Shown: positions 9,501 through 12,943 of the stretch, in pieces | Layout: every line of letters starts with the position of its first letter | Position numbering within the stretch: position 1 is the first letter of the stretch | Assembly (NCBI GenBank): GCA_964509765.1 | Contig: CAZDYI010000065.1 | Location: forward strand, 1 to 12,943 | Length of the DNA: 12,943 nucleotides | Direction of reading: 5' to 3' | Source: CAZDYI01 sp964509765 | Lineage (GTDB): Bacteria; Pseudomonadota; Gammaproteobacteria; Tethybacterales; Tethybacteraceae | Program-made: the position numbers and the translations under genes | The notes under the pieces: generated by a model | Database searches by the model: none | What the model was told of the DNA's origin: nothing | The model's input: only the letters and a program-made list of their open reading frames with translations

Positions 9501-9504
9501 CTAG
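3580..9504 (+). CDS. DUF4011-SF1 helicase-Vsr/PD-(D/E)XK nuclease-DUF3320 protein (Hhe-like defence protein)
   Basis: 1974-residue multidomain protein. Order seen: beta-rich Ig-like segment (about 15-130); transglutaminase/Cys-protease-like helix-strand unit (about 205-300, His256); DUF4011 region (about 388-640, opening WQRKLLDLTLRNPLLNHRPG); SF1 helicase with Gln679, Walker A GPPGTGKS (696-703), Walker B DEAS (1359-1362), GDPKQMPP (1383-1390), QGDERD (1556-1561) and NVAITRAR (1594-1601). About 650 residues, partly charged and helical, separate Walker A and B. A Vsr/DUF559-like nuclease follows (about 1650-1770) with Glu1658, Asp1684 and Glu1701-x-Asp1703. Then come an acidic, proline-rich linker (about 1780-1815) and a DUF3320-like region (about 1840-1900). 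The helicase and nuclease motifs are all intact. This matches the DUF4011-helicase-Vsr architecture named Hhe among predicted anti-phage systems; the function here is inferred. The GTG at 3580 is the open-frame start; an ATG at 3622 with GAGG at 3606-3609 is a real alternative. Tandem stops TAG TGA end the gene. Confidence 0.85.
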   Translation: MNSGTEAGDEAAAVMAVRLEARAKANLALHRQGYPLVTELTLSNPEGSEASEGLVVRLSSDPGFVAPREWAVERLGPGESLSLPHREVELNGEFLAGLEDATQGEVTVTVLSGGRTVAEEKRPVEVLARNQWGGTVHIPEMLAAFCAPDDPAADGLLKQAGEVLKAGGIDGGLDGYAPRIRERAWQQVNAAYAAVAGLGLKGEAPPEGFGRDGLRIRSPSEVVAVGAATGLDAALLVCSCLERAGLNPIVMLAGEHAFAGAFLQPERFSTVVVEDAETVRKRGKLFEIAFVDASGLVRPKPPSFKDAIQAARALLKPESDPEFLCAVDICQARTFGIKPLFQESPGGEAESADGAGAGAEIALDEPPEMPDYDVEAAEEAPQDSDGRLGRWQRKLLDLTLRNPLLNHRPGSGLRLICADPALLEDKLDQGRKIKIGAVPALAADRQEGGEGAPKGDDAYLDAAREALESNAVLVNLPKDELDRRAVQLYRKSQSSLQESGSNTLFLALGYLTWKKSKKSKRNRAPLVLLPVTLERKTVRGGIRLAGHDDEARFNTTLLQMLREDFALDVKGLDDELPTDEHGVDVRKVWAQVRHEIRDAEGFEVTEEVALAHFSFAKYLMWKDLADRTEELKGSKLVRHLLETPGESYRSEVGFVDARELDDSYEPKELMTTLPADSSQLAAVAAADKGKDFIIEGPPGTGKSQTISNLIAHMLGQGKKVLFVSEKIAALEVVHRRLKATGVGRFCLELHSNKANKKEVLAYLNACWDAASDHEPQEWDAEAKKLAELRGRLNDLVKALHKKRENGLSAQHAFGVRIKGSELADKVRLDWRDAGIHSAGELEAMRATARNLGVLAGTIGDYSALPEWMRLVGSADWTPRWEQELVDSANSLSGAAKELARSREALQEELKVAIAGDLDGLSKLLRLTELVETGSKLSGRKAEFLEQASSGQFGFAVEPGAEELLSLLKTALEMLDGISAARGSLSCEYSADAWRRLDGERILTLWLDASLKWAPFAFLAKKRITKLMVEGGAKGSPDPGKDAALLAEIRRLAHELEELAKSDPRLGSVAGWNGIDSDVDTLRSSCEAAQSTHETHVQLKLGADEIRSEAEKILKSASSVGDAAALAKSMAEGTLEHSPAMDGYGKAYSEFSESLKSYESVAATELGGHAHGEKNFTSWVEGLASAVSGDRSGLNDWCRWQRERQQAAGNGQGALVEAIEAGAIEPGESEDAFEAAYCSWFSNRLFETDETLRRFNRTEHESVMRQFQSADDGFFDTTARAVAARLSAGIPRKDSTKRSSEWGVLLRETQKKMRHKPVRQLIREIPEPLSKLAPCMMMSPLSVAQYLPADQALFDVIIFDEASQVTVWDAVGAIARGKQVIVAGDPKQMPPTNFFSRSEEPDDDVDYEGDLESILDEMIAAGIPRCRLNLHYRSRRESLIAFSNSRYYNEELVTFPAPVHPDEGVKFVKVDGHYSRGRARTNRAEADAIVAEIVRRLTHESAEVRNRTIGVVTFNSQQQALIQDLLDKARGEHPEIEEFFSDELEEPVFVKNLEAVQGDERDVIMFSITYGPDETGHMTMNFGPMNRDGGERRLNVAITRARYEKIVFSSVSSDEIDASRTSYDAIKDLKDYLRYAKEGRGVLPALDSGSLGRTESPFETYVMEELRRAGWKVDTQIGVSSYRIDLAVIHPDKPGTYLAGVECDGAMYHSSATARERDKIRQKMLEGLGWTLFRVWSTDWWIDQASAFNTLNEELKEHLEKDRQKRGADKASDSVSVVREEVAIPVKEEDAQEESVLESDAPVPEPEPAGPAEHSYKVSGLAESSLVSSADRFFDGGYDSELSAAIEQVVRDEGPVHEDVLYRRITQAHGFRRLGGKMRKRLAELAEGVSRVTREEGGAFYWPKGAGSDAEVPARVYGRTGELTDVGCICREELRRIDEVFGLQRDPEKVARKVGLRRVTKGALERISSALGSHG

Positions 9505-9627
9505 TGACGACAGGCTAATCTCCCGCAACAGACAACGCGGAACCGGTTCTTTACTGATTTTCACAAGGACCTTGGCGATCGCCAGCTGTGCCGTCCGGAT
9601 GTCGCGGCGGGCCGCATTGCAGCTCAC
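9478..9627 (-). pseudogene. Truncated MNT nucleotidyltransferase (antitoxin) remnant
   Basis: A short frame starting with GTG at 9627 overlaps the TGA of the adjacent HEPN gene by GTGA, exactly as in the intact module upstream. Its first 23-24 codons (9556-9627) align without gaps to the N-terminus of the intact nucleotidyltransferase: 12 of 23 residues are identical, including VS, AR, DI and QLAI. Similarity then stops. The rest of the frame (to TGA at 9478-9480) is unrelated sequence and runs antisense into the end of the helicase gene. The catalytic GSx10DxD segment is absent. I read it as an antitoxin truncated by a deletion or insertion close to the helicase 3' end. A functional 49-residue peptide is possible but has nothing to support it. 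Confidence 0.75.
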
Positions 9628-10043
9628 GGCAGATTTTCCCTGATCCTGTCGCGGAGGAACTCGGCCTCCTCGAGGAACGCCGGCACTGCCGCGACCACTT
9701 CTTCCGCCACCTCATCATGGTATGCGTGGCCGGTCTTGTCCCTGACGTTACCGTAACCGTGCCAAGCAGGCCAGTCCCCGAGCAGAAGGCCGTAGTCGCA
9801 CGCGGTCCTGACTAGGTCGGGGAACTCCATCAGCTTGATGCTGTCGCTCTCGGCATCGGATTCGAGATAGCGCTGCATGGTGCTGCACGACAGGTCGTAG
9901 GCGTGCTTGAAGCGGAGGACAAGCCCGTCCCGCACCAGGCCGTTGCCGGTGTCGGCCGCGAACTCATCCAGGCCATCCTTCAGGCGGCTTACCGCCCGCT
10001 CGAGCGGGGCGACGCTTGGCCGGCTGACATTGGAATGATCCAT
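9624..10043 (-). CDS. HEPN-type nucleotidyltransferase substrate-binding protein (HI0074/HepT-like), orphan copy
   Basis: 139-residue all-helical protein of the HI0074 family, the partner of small MNT nucleotidyltransferases. In HepT/MntA-type modules such proteins are HEPN RNase toxins, silenced when the partner AMPylates the Tyr of the R-x4-H-x-Y motif. That motif is present: Arg101, His106, Tyr108 in RDKTGHAY. RDGLVLRFKHAYDL (38-51) and RTACDYGLLLGDW (79-91) are family hallmarks. By hand count it is identical at 78 of 139 positions to the second copy at 10495-10914, with no gaps. The ATG at 10043 is chosen because it aligns with that copy; no good Shine-Dalgarno precedes it. Its own nucleotidyltransferase is only a stub, so the protein is either inactive, controlled by the neighbouring antitoxin, or under selection for another role. 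Confidence 0.85.
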   Translation of the reverse strand: MDHSNVSRPSVAPLERAVSRLKDGLDEFAADTGNGLVRDGLVLRFKHAYDLSCSTMQRYLESDAESDSIKLMEFPDLVRTACDYGLLLGDWPAWHGYGNVRDKTGHAYHDEVAEEVVAAVPAFLEEAEFLRDRIRENLP

Positions 10044-10089
10044 GGCTATAGCAATCGGCGACTTGAGAACGGACGGAGGGATTGTATGT
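10044..10089 (-). promoter_or_regulatory. Conserved upstream element of the downstream HEPN gene
   Basis: Read on the minus strand, CATACAATC occurs exactly 36 nt before the ATG at 10043. The same nonamer lies exactly 36 nt before the other HEPN gene. TACAAT (10086-10081) fits a sigma-70 -10 box and would give a 5' leader of about 35 nt. No convincing -35 is seen. Because the element lies between the intact antitoxin (stop at 10124) and this HEPN gene, this copy probably has its own promoter. Confidence 0.45.
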
Positions 10090-10123
10090 ATGATCCGTCT
10101 TGGCCGGGACTGCGTCGCCAGGC

Positions 10124-10498
10124 CTAGGAACTGCGATCCCTGGCGGTTCCAGCCGCGTGAGCCCCAATCCCCGGCGCAGGCTCCTGCACGGGAATTCCGT
10201 CGCGCCTCACGGCCTTGAGCATCCAGTCGTCGCTGAGCCTGGCCCATTCGACAAGGTCAACCATGAACGGGAGCATGGACCAGGTGAGGTCCTCCTTCAG
10301 TCCCCTGTAGCTGGAGCGTGGCGTGACGGGCTTGTCGCCCATGATCGCAAGGTCCAGGTCCGAGTACTTCCGTGCGGTTCCCCTCGCACGCGAGCCAAAG
10401 GCGAGCACCTCCCGGTCGGGGATGTGCTTTTTCAGCAGGTCCCTGACAATCGCCAGTTGTTTCGGCGGAATGTCGAGCCGGGCCGACTCGCCGCTCAC
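10124..10498 (-). CDS. MNT-family nucleotidyltransferase (MntA/HI0073-like antitoxin)
   Basis: 124-residue minimal nucleotidyltransferase. The diagnostic GSx10DxD is exact: Gly35-Ser36, then Asp47 and Asp49 in SDLDLAI. A third acidic residue, Asp81, sits in PFMVDLVEW. In characterised HEPN/MNT pairs the enzyme transfers AMP to the HEPN toxin and so neutralises it; that role is inferred here. The GTG start overlaps the upstream HEPN stop in a GTGA, which implies translational coupling and a fixed toxin/antitoxin ratio. GTG rather than an upstream start is chosen for this reason, and because the stub at 9627 begins the same way. The last 15-17 residues (PAPGIGAHAAGTARDRSS) run past the usual family end and look like read-through into former non-coding DNA. 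Confidence 0.88.
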   Translation of the reverse strand: MSGESARLDIPPKQLAIVRDLLKKHIPDREVLAFGSRARGTARKYSDLDLAIMGDKPVTPRSSYRGLKEDLTWSMLPFMVDLVEWARLSDDWMLKAVRRDGIPVQEPAPGIGAHAAGTARDRSS

Positions 10499-10914
10499 GG
10501 CAGGCGCTCCCTGAGTTTGTCGCGGAGAAACTCGGCCTCCTTGATGAACTCCGGGACGGCCTCGACCACTTCCAAGGCCACCTTCTCCCCATAGGTGTGG
10601 CTTGTCTTTCCCCGCAATTCCCTGTAGCCGTCCCAGGCCTGCCAGTCCCCGAGCAGTAGGCCTTCGTCGCAAGCGGTCCTGATCAGGTCCTGGAAGCTAA
10701 GCCGCACCTGTTGCTTGCTCTCATCCTTGCGTTCGAGAAACCGACTCAGCGTCTTGTGCGACAGCTCGTATGTGAACTCGAAGCGCTGCACCAGCCCGTC
10801 CCGCACGATGATGAGGCCGGTGTTGGCCAGGTAATCATCCATGCCTTCCTTCAGGCGCTCTATCGCCCGCTCTAGCGGGACGACGCTCGGCGTGTTGTGT
10901 TCGGTTTTCTCCAT
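10495..10914 (-). CDS. HEPN-type nucleotidyltransferase substrate-binding protein (HI0074/HepT-like toxin)
   Basis: 139-residue helical protein, the first gene of the intact HEPN/MNT module. The HEPN active-site motif R-x4-H-x-Y is complete: Arg101, His106 and Tyr108 in RGKTSHTY. RDGLVQRFEFTYELSHKTL (38-56) and RTACDEGLLLGDW (79-91) are typical of the HI0074 family. Members bind the cognate MNT enzyme; in HepT-type relatives they cleave RNA (for example tRNA) when free. It overlaps the nucleotidyltransferase by 4 nt (GTGA). The ATG at 10914 gives the same length as the paralogue downstream and follows the shared upstream element at the same distance. No strong Shine-Dalgarno is visible. Toxicity and target are inferred from the family. 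Confidence 0.88.
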   Translation of the reverse strand: MEKTEHNTPSVVPLERAIERLKEGMDDYLANTGLIIVRDGLVQRFEFTYELSHKTLSRFLERKDESKQQVRLSFQDLIRTACDEGLLLGDWQAWDGYRELRGKTSHTYGEKVALEVVEAVPEFIKEAEFLRDKLRERLP

Positions 10915-10960
10915 GACTTGGACAAATGGCAGATTGAGTCCGGATTGGGAGATTGTATGA
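10915..10960 (-). promoter_or_regulatory. Conserved upstream element of the HEPN/MNT operon
   Basis: CATACAATC on the minus strand (10959-10951) lies 36 nt before the HEPN ATG, matching the other copy in both sequence and spacing. About half of the 36 intervening positions are also identical, so the upstream DNA was duplicated together with the gene. TACAAT (10957-10952) is a reasonable -10 box, preceded by an AT-rich AATAAATCA stretch. No -35 match is convincing, which may point to an activator or a weak promoter. Confidence 0.45.
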
Positions 10961-11250
10961 TTTATTCGGAAGGTAGTCCCCCAGGTCGCAGTCCTTCGCA
11001 GACCTGATTTCTGCAAGCCTGCCGGACGGCGTTGCGCTTAATGCCTGTAATCCGTCCGGGATGCCGGACTAAAGCCTGGGCAGCTTCGTGCTGCAGGCTG
11101 GGCTCTGGGAGTCTCCGGAAGTCGGGCGCCTAAGTTGCGACAGGAAACTGTCGCAGGGAATGAGCGCGCAAGCGTGTGCTTCGGAGTGTCACCAAGTGCG
11201 CTGCTAAGCTTAATCCAGCCGCATTGGATGGCCGGTGAGTGAAATCCATG
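10961..11250. other. Gene-free region with a cluster of strong hairpins
   Basis: I find no credible gene here. The stretch holds several inverted repeats. CCGGACGG (11022-11029) can pair with CCGTCCGG (11052-11059), which competes with GTCCGG/CCGGAC (11054-11059/11064-11069, loop GATG). AGCCT + GCAGC pair with GCTGC + AGGCT (11073-11099) around a TTCGT loop and a 2-nt bulge. TGCGACAG/CTGTCGCA (11136-11143/11148-11155) closes a GAAA tetraloop. AGCGCGC/GTGTGCT (11163-11169/11174-11180) uses two G-U pairs. The GNRA loop and the G-U pairs make sense only for a plus-strand transcript. It could be a structured RNA, or simply decayed repeat DNA. Confidence 0.4.
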
Positions 11251-11276
11251 TTCCTCCCGCAAGGTTGCGGGAGGAA
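11251..11276 (-). terminator. Perfect hairpin downstream of the hydrolase gene
   Basis: TTCCTCCCGCAA and its exact reverse complement TTGCGGGAGGAA are separated by 2 nt. In practice this gives a stem of about 10 bp with a 6-nt loop. It lies 17 bp beyond the hydrolase stop codon on the minus strand. It is the best terminator candidate in the window, although only a short, interrupted T-rich stretch follows on either strand. Confidence 0.55.
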
Positions 11277-11293
11277 TCAATGCAGCCAGGATA

Positions 11294-12136
11294 TCAGCGT
11301 GCCAGCCAGTTATTCAGGATCTTGAAGAACGCTTCCTGCTCCTCTATGAAGGGGTAGTGTGAGGAGTCCTCAAACACGGCAAGCGTTGCGTTCGGCATCA
11401 GGTCTGCGATGCGCTTGTTCGCATGCTCAAGGACTGTGATGGGGTCGTGCCTGCCGCCGACCGAAAGGGTCGGAGTGTTGACGTTCGGCAGCTTCTCGAG
11501 CGTGTTGTACGTGTCCAGCAGGGGCAGGCATGCGTTCCACGCATTGTGGCTGTAGACGATGCGCGAGTCGATGTCCGCGCCGACGGAAGCGTCCCACTTG
11601 TTGTGATACATCTCGAACACGGGCTTCCACGTTGCCTGCCACTCCGCGTCGTCGGACATGGGTCCTGAGAACAGCTTTCCGAACGCGGCCATTTGCTCCT
11701 CGCTTCCAGAAGGCTTCGGCTCGTAGTCAAAGGCAGGCGCCGCGTTGATGAGCACGAGTCCGTCCAGGCGGTCCTGGTGCTTTGCCGCGAATTCCTGCGC
11801 GATGAAGCCTCCGTAGGAGTGGCCGATCAGGGTGAACCTCTCGTGCCCGAGCTTCGTCATCAGCTCGGCCGCGTCCGAGACCAGCCGGTCAAAGGTCATC
11901 TCGGCGTAGTCGTCCGGCCGCCCGGAGCGACCGTTGCCCATGTGGTCGTAGTAGACGACCTTGTGGGAGTCGCTGAGCTGGTCGAAAAAGGGGCGGAGGT
12001 AGTCGTGGCTCAGCCCGAGGCCGCCGTGCATCATCAGAACGGGCTTGCCGTCGCCGACGCTCTCGCAGTGGATGTCCAGGCCGTTGACCTTCACCTTGGC
12101 GCCGCCTGCTTCGCCAGTGTTCGAGTTGTTCTCCAT
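11294..12136 (-). CDS. Alpha/beta hydrolase, proline iminopeptidase-like (S33 family)
   Basis: 280-residue soluble alpha/beta-hydrolase. The catalytic triad is visible: Ser107 in the nucleophile elbow GHSYGG, Asp231 in GGRHDPIT and His260 in DSSHYPF. The oxyanion motif HGGLGLSHDYL (37-47) and YDHMGNGRSGRPDDY (63-77) resemble HGGPG...HDYL and the D-x-x-G-x-G-x-S motif of proline iminopeptidase/tricorn-factor-type S33 peptidases. The variable cap domain lies at about 135-215. No signal peptide is seen. The start at 12136 is chosen over an upstream start at 12178 because AGGAGG stands about 6 nt before it. Family members also include haloalkane, lactone and ester hydrolases, so the substrate is unknown. 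It is a single gene, in the same orientation as the upstream tRNA. Confidence 0.85.
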   Translation of the reverse strand: MENNSNTGEAGGAKVKVNGLDIHCESVGDGKPVLMMHGGLGLSHDYLRPFFDQLSDSHKVVYYDHMGNGRSGRPDDYAEMTFDRLVSDAAELMTKLGHERFTLIGHSYGGFIAQEFAAKHQDRLDGLVLINAAPAFDYEPKPSGSEEQMAAFGKLFSGPMSDDAEWQATWKPVFEMYHNKWDASVGADIDSRIVYSHNAWNACLPLLDTYNTLEKLPNVNTPTLSVGGRHDPITVLEHANKRIADLMPNATLAVFEDSSHYPFIEEQEAFFKILNNWLAR

Positions 12137-12150
12137 GACCCTTCCTCCTG

Positions 12151-12171
12151 CCGGACACTGTGGCAGTCCGG
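12151..12171. promoter_or_regulatory. Inverted repeat just upstream of the hydrolase ribosome binding site
   Basis: CCGGAC at 12151-12156 pairs with GTCCGG at 12166-12171 across a 9-nt loop. A second internal pairing (ACTG with CAGT) is also possible. It ends next to the AGGAGG (about 12142-12149) of the hydrolase gene. It could be a repressor operator or a 5'-leader hairpin. The remaining bases up to the tRNA (12172-12299) show nothing recognisable. Confidence 0.3.
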
Positions 12172-12299
12172 CCGTCAAGTCGATTGGCGCGCGATCCTGC
12201 GAAACTCAGGCAGGGCCGTGCGCTTGCCCGATTGTATCTGTCCGTGCGCCAGGATCGCGCACCCTGCTGCAGACTTACGTTTGGATCACTGTTCCAAAG

Positions 12300-12390
12300 T
12301 GGCGGAGAGAGTGGGATTCGAACCCACGTGACGATTGCTCGTCCAACTGATTTCGAGTCAGCGCCGTTATGACCGCTTCGGTACCTCTCC
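12300..12390 (-). tRNA. tRNA-Ser(CGA)
   Basis: Read on the minus strand, the gene starts GGAGAGG and ends TCTCTCC-G-CCA. That is a 7-bp acceptor stem with one G-U pair, a G discriminator (typical for serine), and an encoded CCA at 12302-12300. The anticodon arm is GCTGA-CTCGAAA-TCAGT, giving anticodon CGA, which reads UCG. A long variable arm (about GGACGAGCAATCGTC) marks a class II tRNA. The T arm is GTGGG-TTCGAAT-CCCAC. A possible -10 box, TAAAAT, lies on the minus strand at 12431-12426, about 36 nt before the 5' end. UCG codons are frequent in this genome, so the tRNA should be well used. Confidence 0.96.
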
Positions 12391-12444
12391 GCAGGAAACG
12401 GCGCCAGAAAGGCCTGGCTCCCGACATTTTATCCGTGCGGCACA

Positions 12445-12460
12445 CCGGCCGCGGGGCCGG
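12445..12460 (-). terminator. GC hairpin between gloA and the tRNA gene
   Basis: CCGGCC (12445-12450) and GGCCGG (12455-12460) form a 6-bp palindromic stem with a GCGG loop, 21 bp beyond the gloA stop codon. No T-run follows. It may end gloA transcripts before the tRNA, or help separate the two. Confidence 0.35.
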
Positions 12461-12481
12461 CCTCTGGAGCGAGGCAATCCG

Positions 12482-12892
12482 CTAGCTTCTCGTGTCGAGG
12501 TCGATCAGCTCGATCTTGTAGCCGTCGGGGTCCTCGATGAAGGCGATCTCGGTCGTGCCGTGCTTCATCGGCCCCGGCTTGCGCGGGATGCTCGCGCCCG
12601 ACTTCTCGAGCTCGGCGCAGACGCCGTGGATGTCGCGGACGCCGAGCGCCAGGTGGCCGAAGCCGTTGCCGATGTCGTAGGGACCCTCCTGGTCCCAGTT
12701 GTAGGTCAGCTCGACGACGGTGTTGCTCTCCTCGGGGCCGTAGCCGACGAACGCGAGGGTGAACTTGCCCTCGGGGAAGTCAGTCTTGCGCAGCAGCTCC
12801 ATCCCTAGCAGCCTCGTGTAGAAGTCGAGGGACTTGTCCAGGTCCTTTACCCGGATCATGGTGTGCATCATGCTGAACTTGCCTTCGCTCAT
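12482..12892 (-). CDS. gloA: Lactoylglutathione lyase (glyoxalase I)
   Basis: 136-residue member of the vicinal-oxygen-chelate superfamily. It isomerises the methylglyoxal-glutathione hemithioacetal to S-lactoylglutathione, the first step in detoxifying methylglyoxal. Two beta-alpha-beta-beta-beta modules are present. The metal ligands match E. coli GlxI: His10, Glu61 (VVELTYN), His80 (GFGHLAL) and Glu128 (GYKIELI). FYTRLLGMELL and IAFIEDPDGYKIELI are family signatures. The short length, without the long inserts of Zn-type enzymes, suggests a Ni/Co-dependent form. The ATG at 12892 is preceded by GGGAGA about 9 nt upstream. It reads towards the tRNA gene on the same strand. Confidence 0.96.
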   Translation of the reverse strand: MSEGKFSMMHTMIRVKDLDKSLDFYTRLLGMELLRKTDFPEGKFTLAFVGYGPEESNTVVELTYNWDQEGPYDIGNGFGHLALGVRDIHGVCAELEKSGASIPRKPGPMKHGTTEIAFIEDPDGYKIELIDLDTRS

Positions 12893-12915
12893 TTGCTTTC
12901 TCCCTGTTGCCCTTG

Positions 12916-12943
12916 CCGGCCGCCCGCCTTGCGGGAAGGCCGG
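12916..12943. repeat. Long interrupted hairpin at the window edge
   Basis: CCGGCC (12916-12921) pairs with GGCCGG (12938-12943), and inside it CCCGC (12923-12927) pairs with GCGGG (12931-12935) around CTT. Only a 1/2-nt internal loop interrupts the stem. It lies just upstream of gloA, so it could be the terminator of a gene beyond the window or a REP-like element. The repeat may continue past the end of the window. Confidence 0.45.

Noticed and set aside
11022..11276. CRISPR array or tandem repeats suggested by the repeated palindromes.
   Set aside because: The hairpins differ in sequence and spacing and there are no regular direct repeats or cas genes.
12300..12330. tRNA-Ser 3' end as an integration (att) site for an island covering the HEPN/MNT genes.
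   Set aside because: I found no second copy of the tRNA 3' end in the window and no integrase gene.
11693..12331. Plus-strand open frame opposite the hydrolase gene.
   Set aside because: It is antisense to an intact hydrolase with a full catalytic triad and ends inside the tRNA gene.

Overview
The window is GC-rich bacterial DNA, about two-thirds G+C by eye, with strong G/C preference at third codon positions. The IlvB/IlvN pair, the TrmJ and IspF proteins, the Ni-type glyoxalase I and a serine tRNA gene with an encoded CCA end all look like Pseudomonadota, most likely a gammaproteobacterium. I cannot name a genus. No phage, IS or plasmid backbone genes are visible.

Left part (1-3541): ordinary metabolism. 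trmJ (tRNA 2'-O-methyltransferase, minus strand) and ispF (isoprenoid MEP pathway, plus strand) are divergent with only 18 bp between their start codons. ispF is followed on the same strand by ilvB and ilvN, the catalytic and regulatory subunits of acetolactate synthase, which form a tight pair with a 4-nt gap.

Middle (3580-10914): a defence-like region. A 1974-residue protein joins an N-terminal beta-sandwich/transglutaminase-like part, a DUF4011 region, an SF1 helicase core, a PD-(D/E)XK (Vsr/MTES_1575-like) nuclease and a DUF3320-like tail. This is the architecture of the Hhe type of anti-phage protein. Facing it on the minus strand is a tandem duplicate of a HEPN/MNT toxin-antitoxin module. 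The upstream copy is complete: a HEPN protein with an R-x4-H-x-Y motif, overlapped by GTGA with an MNT nucleotidyltransferase carrying GSx10DxD. The downstream copy keeps its full HEPN gene, but its nucleotidyltransferase is cut down to about 24 homologous codons that run out beside the end of the helicase gene. The two HEPN genes also share an upstream element at exactly the same distance from the ATG.

Right part (10915-12943): a gene-free stretch of about 380 bp rich in hairpins, then, all on the minus strand, an S33-like alpha/beta hydrolase, tRNA-Ser(CGA) and gloA (glyoxalase I). The core genes look intact and ordinary. The unusual content is the helicase-nuclease, the duplicated and decaying HEPN/MNT module next to it, and the structured intergenic DNA.
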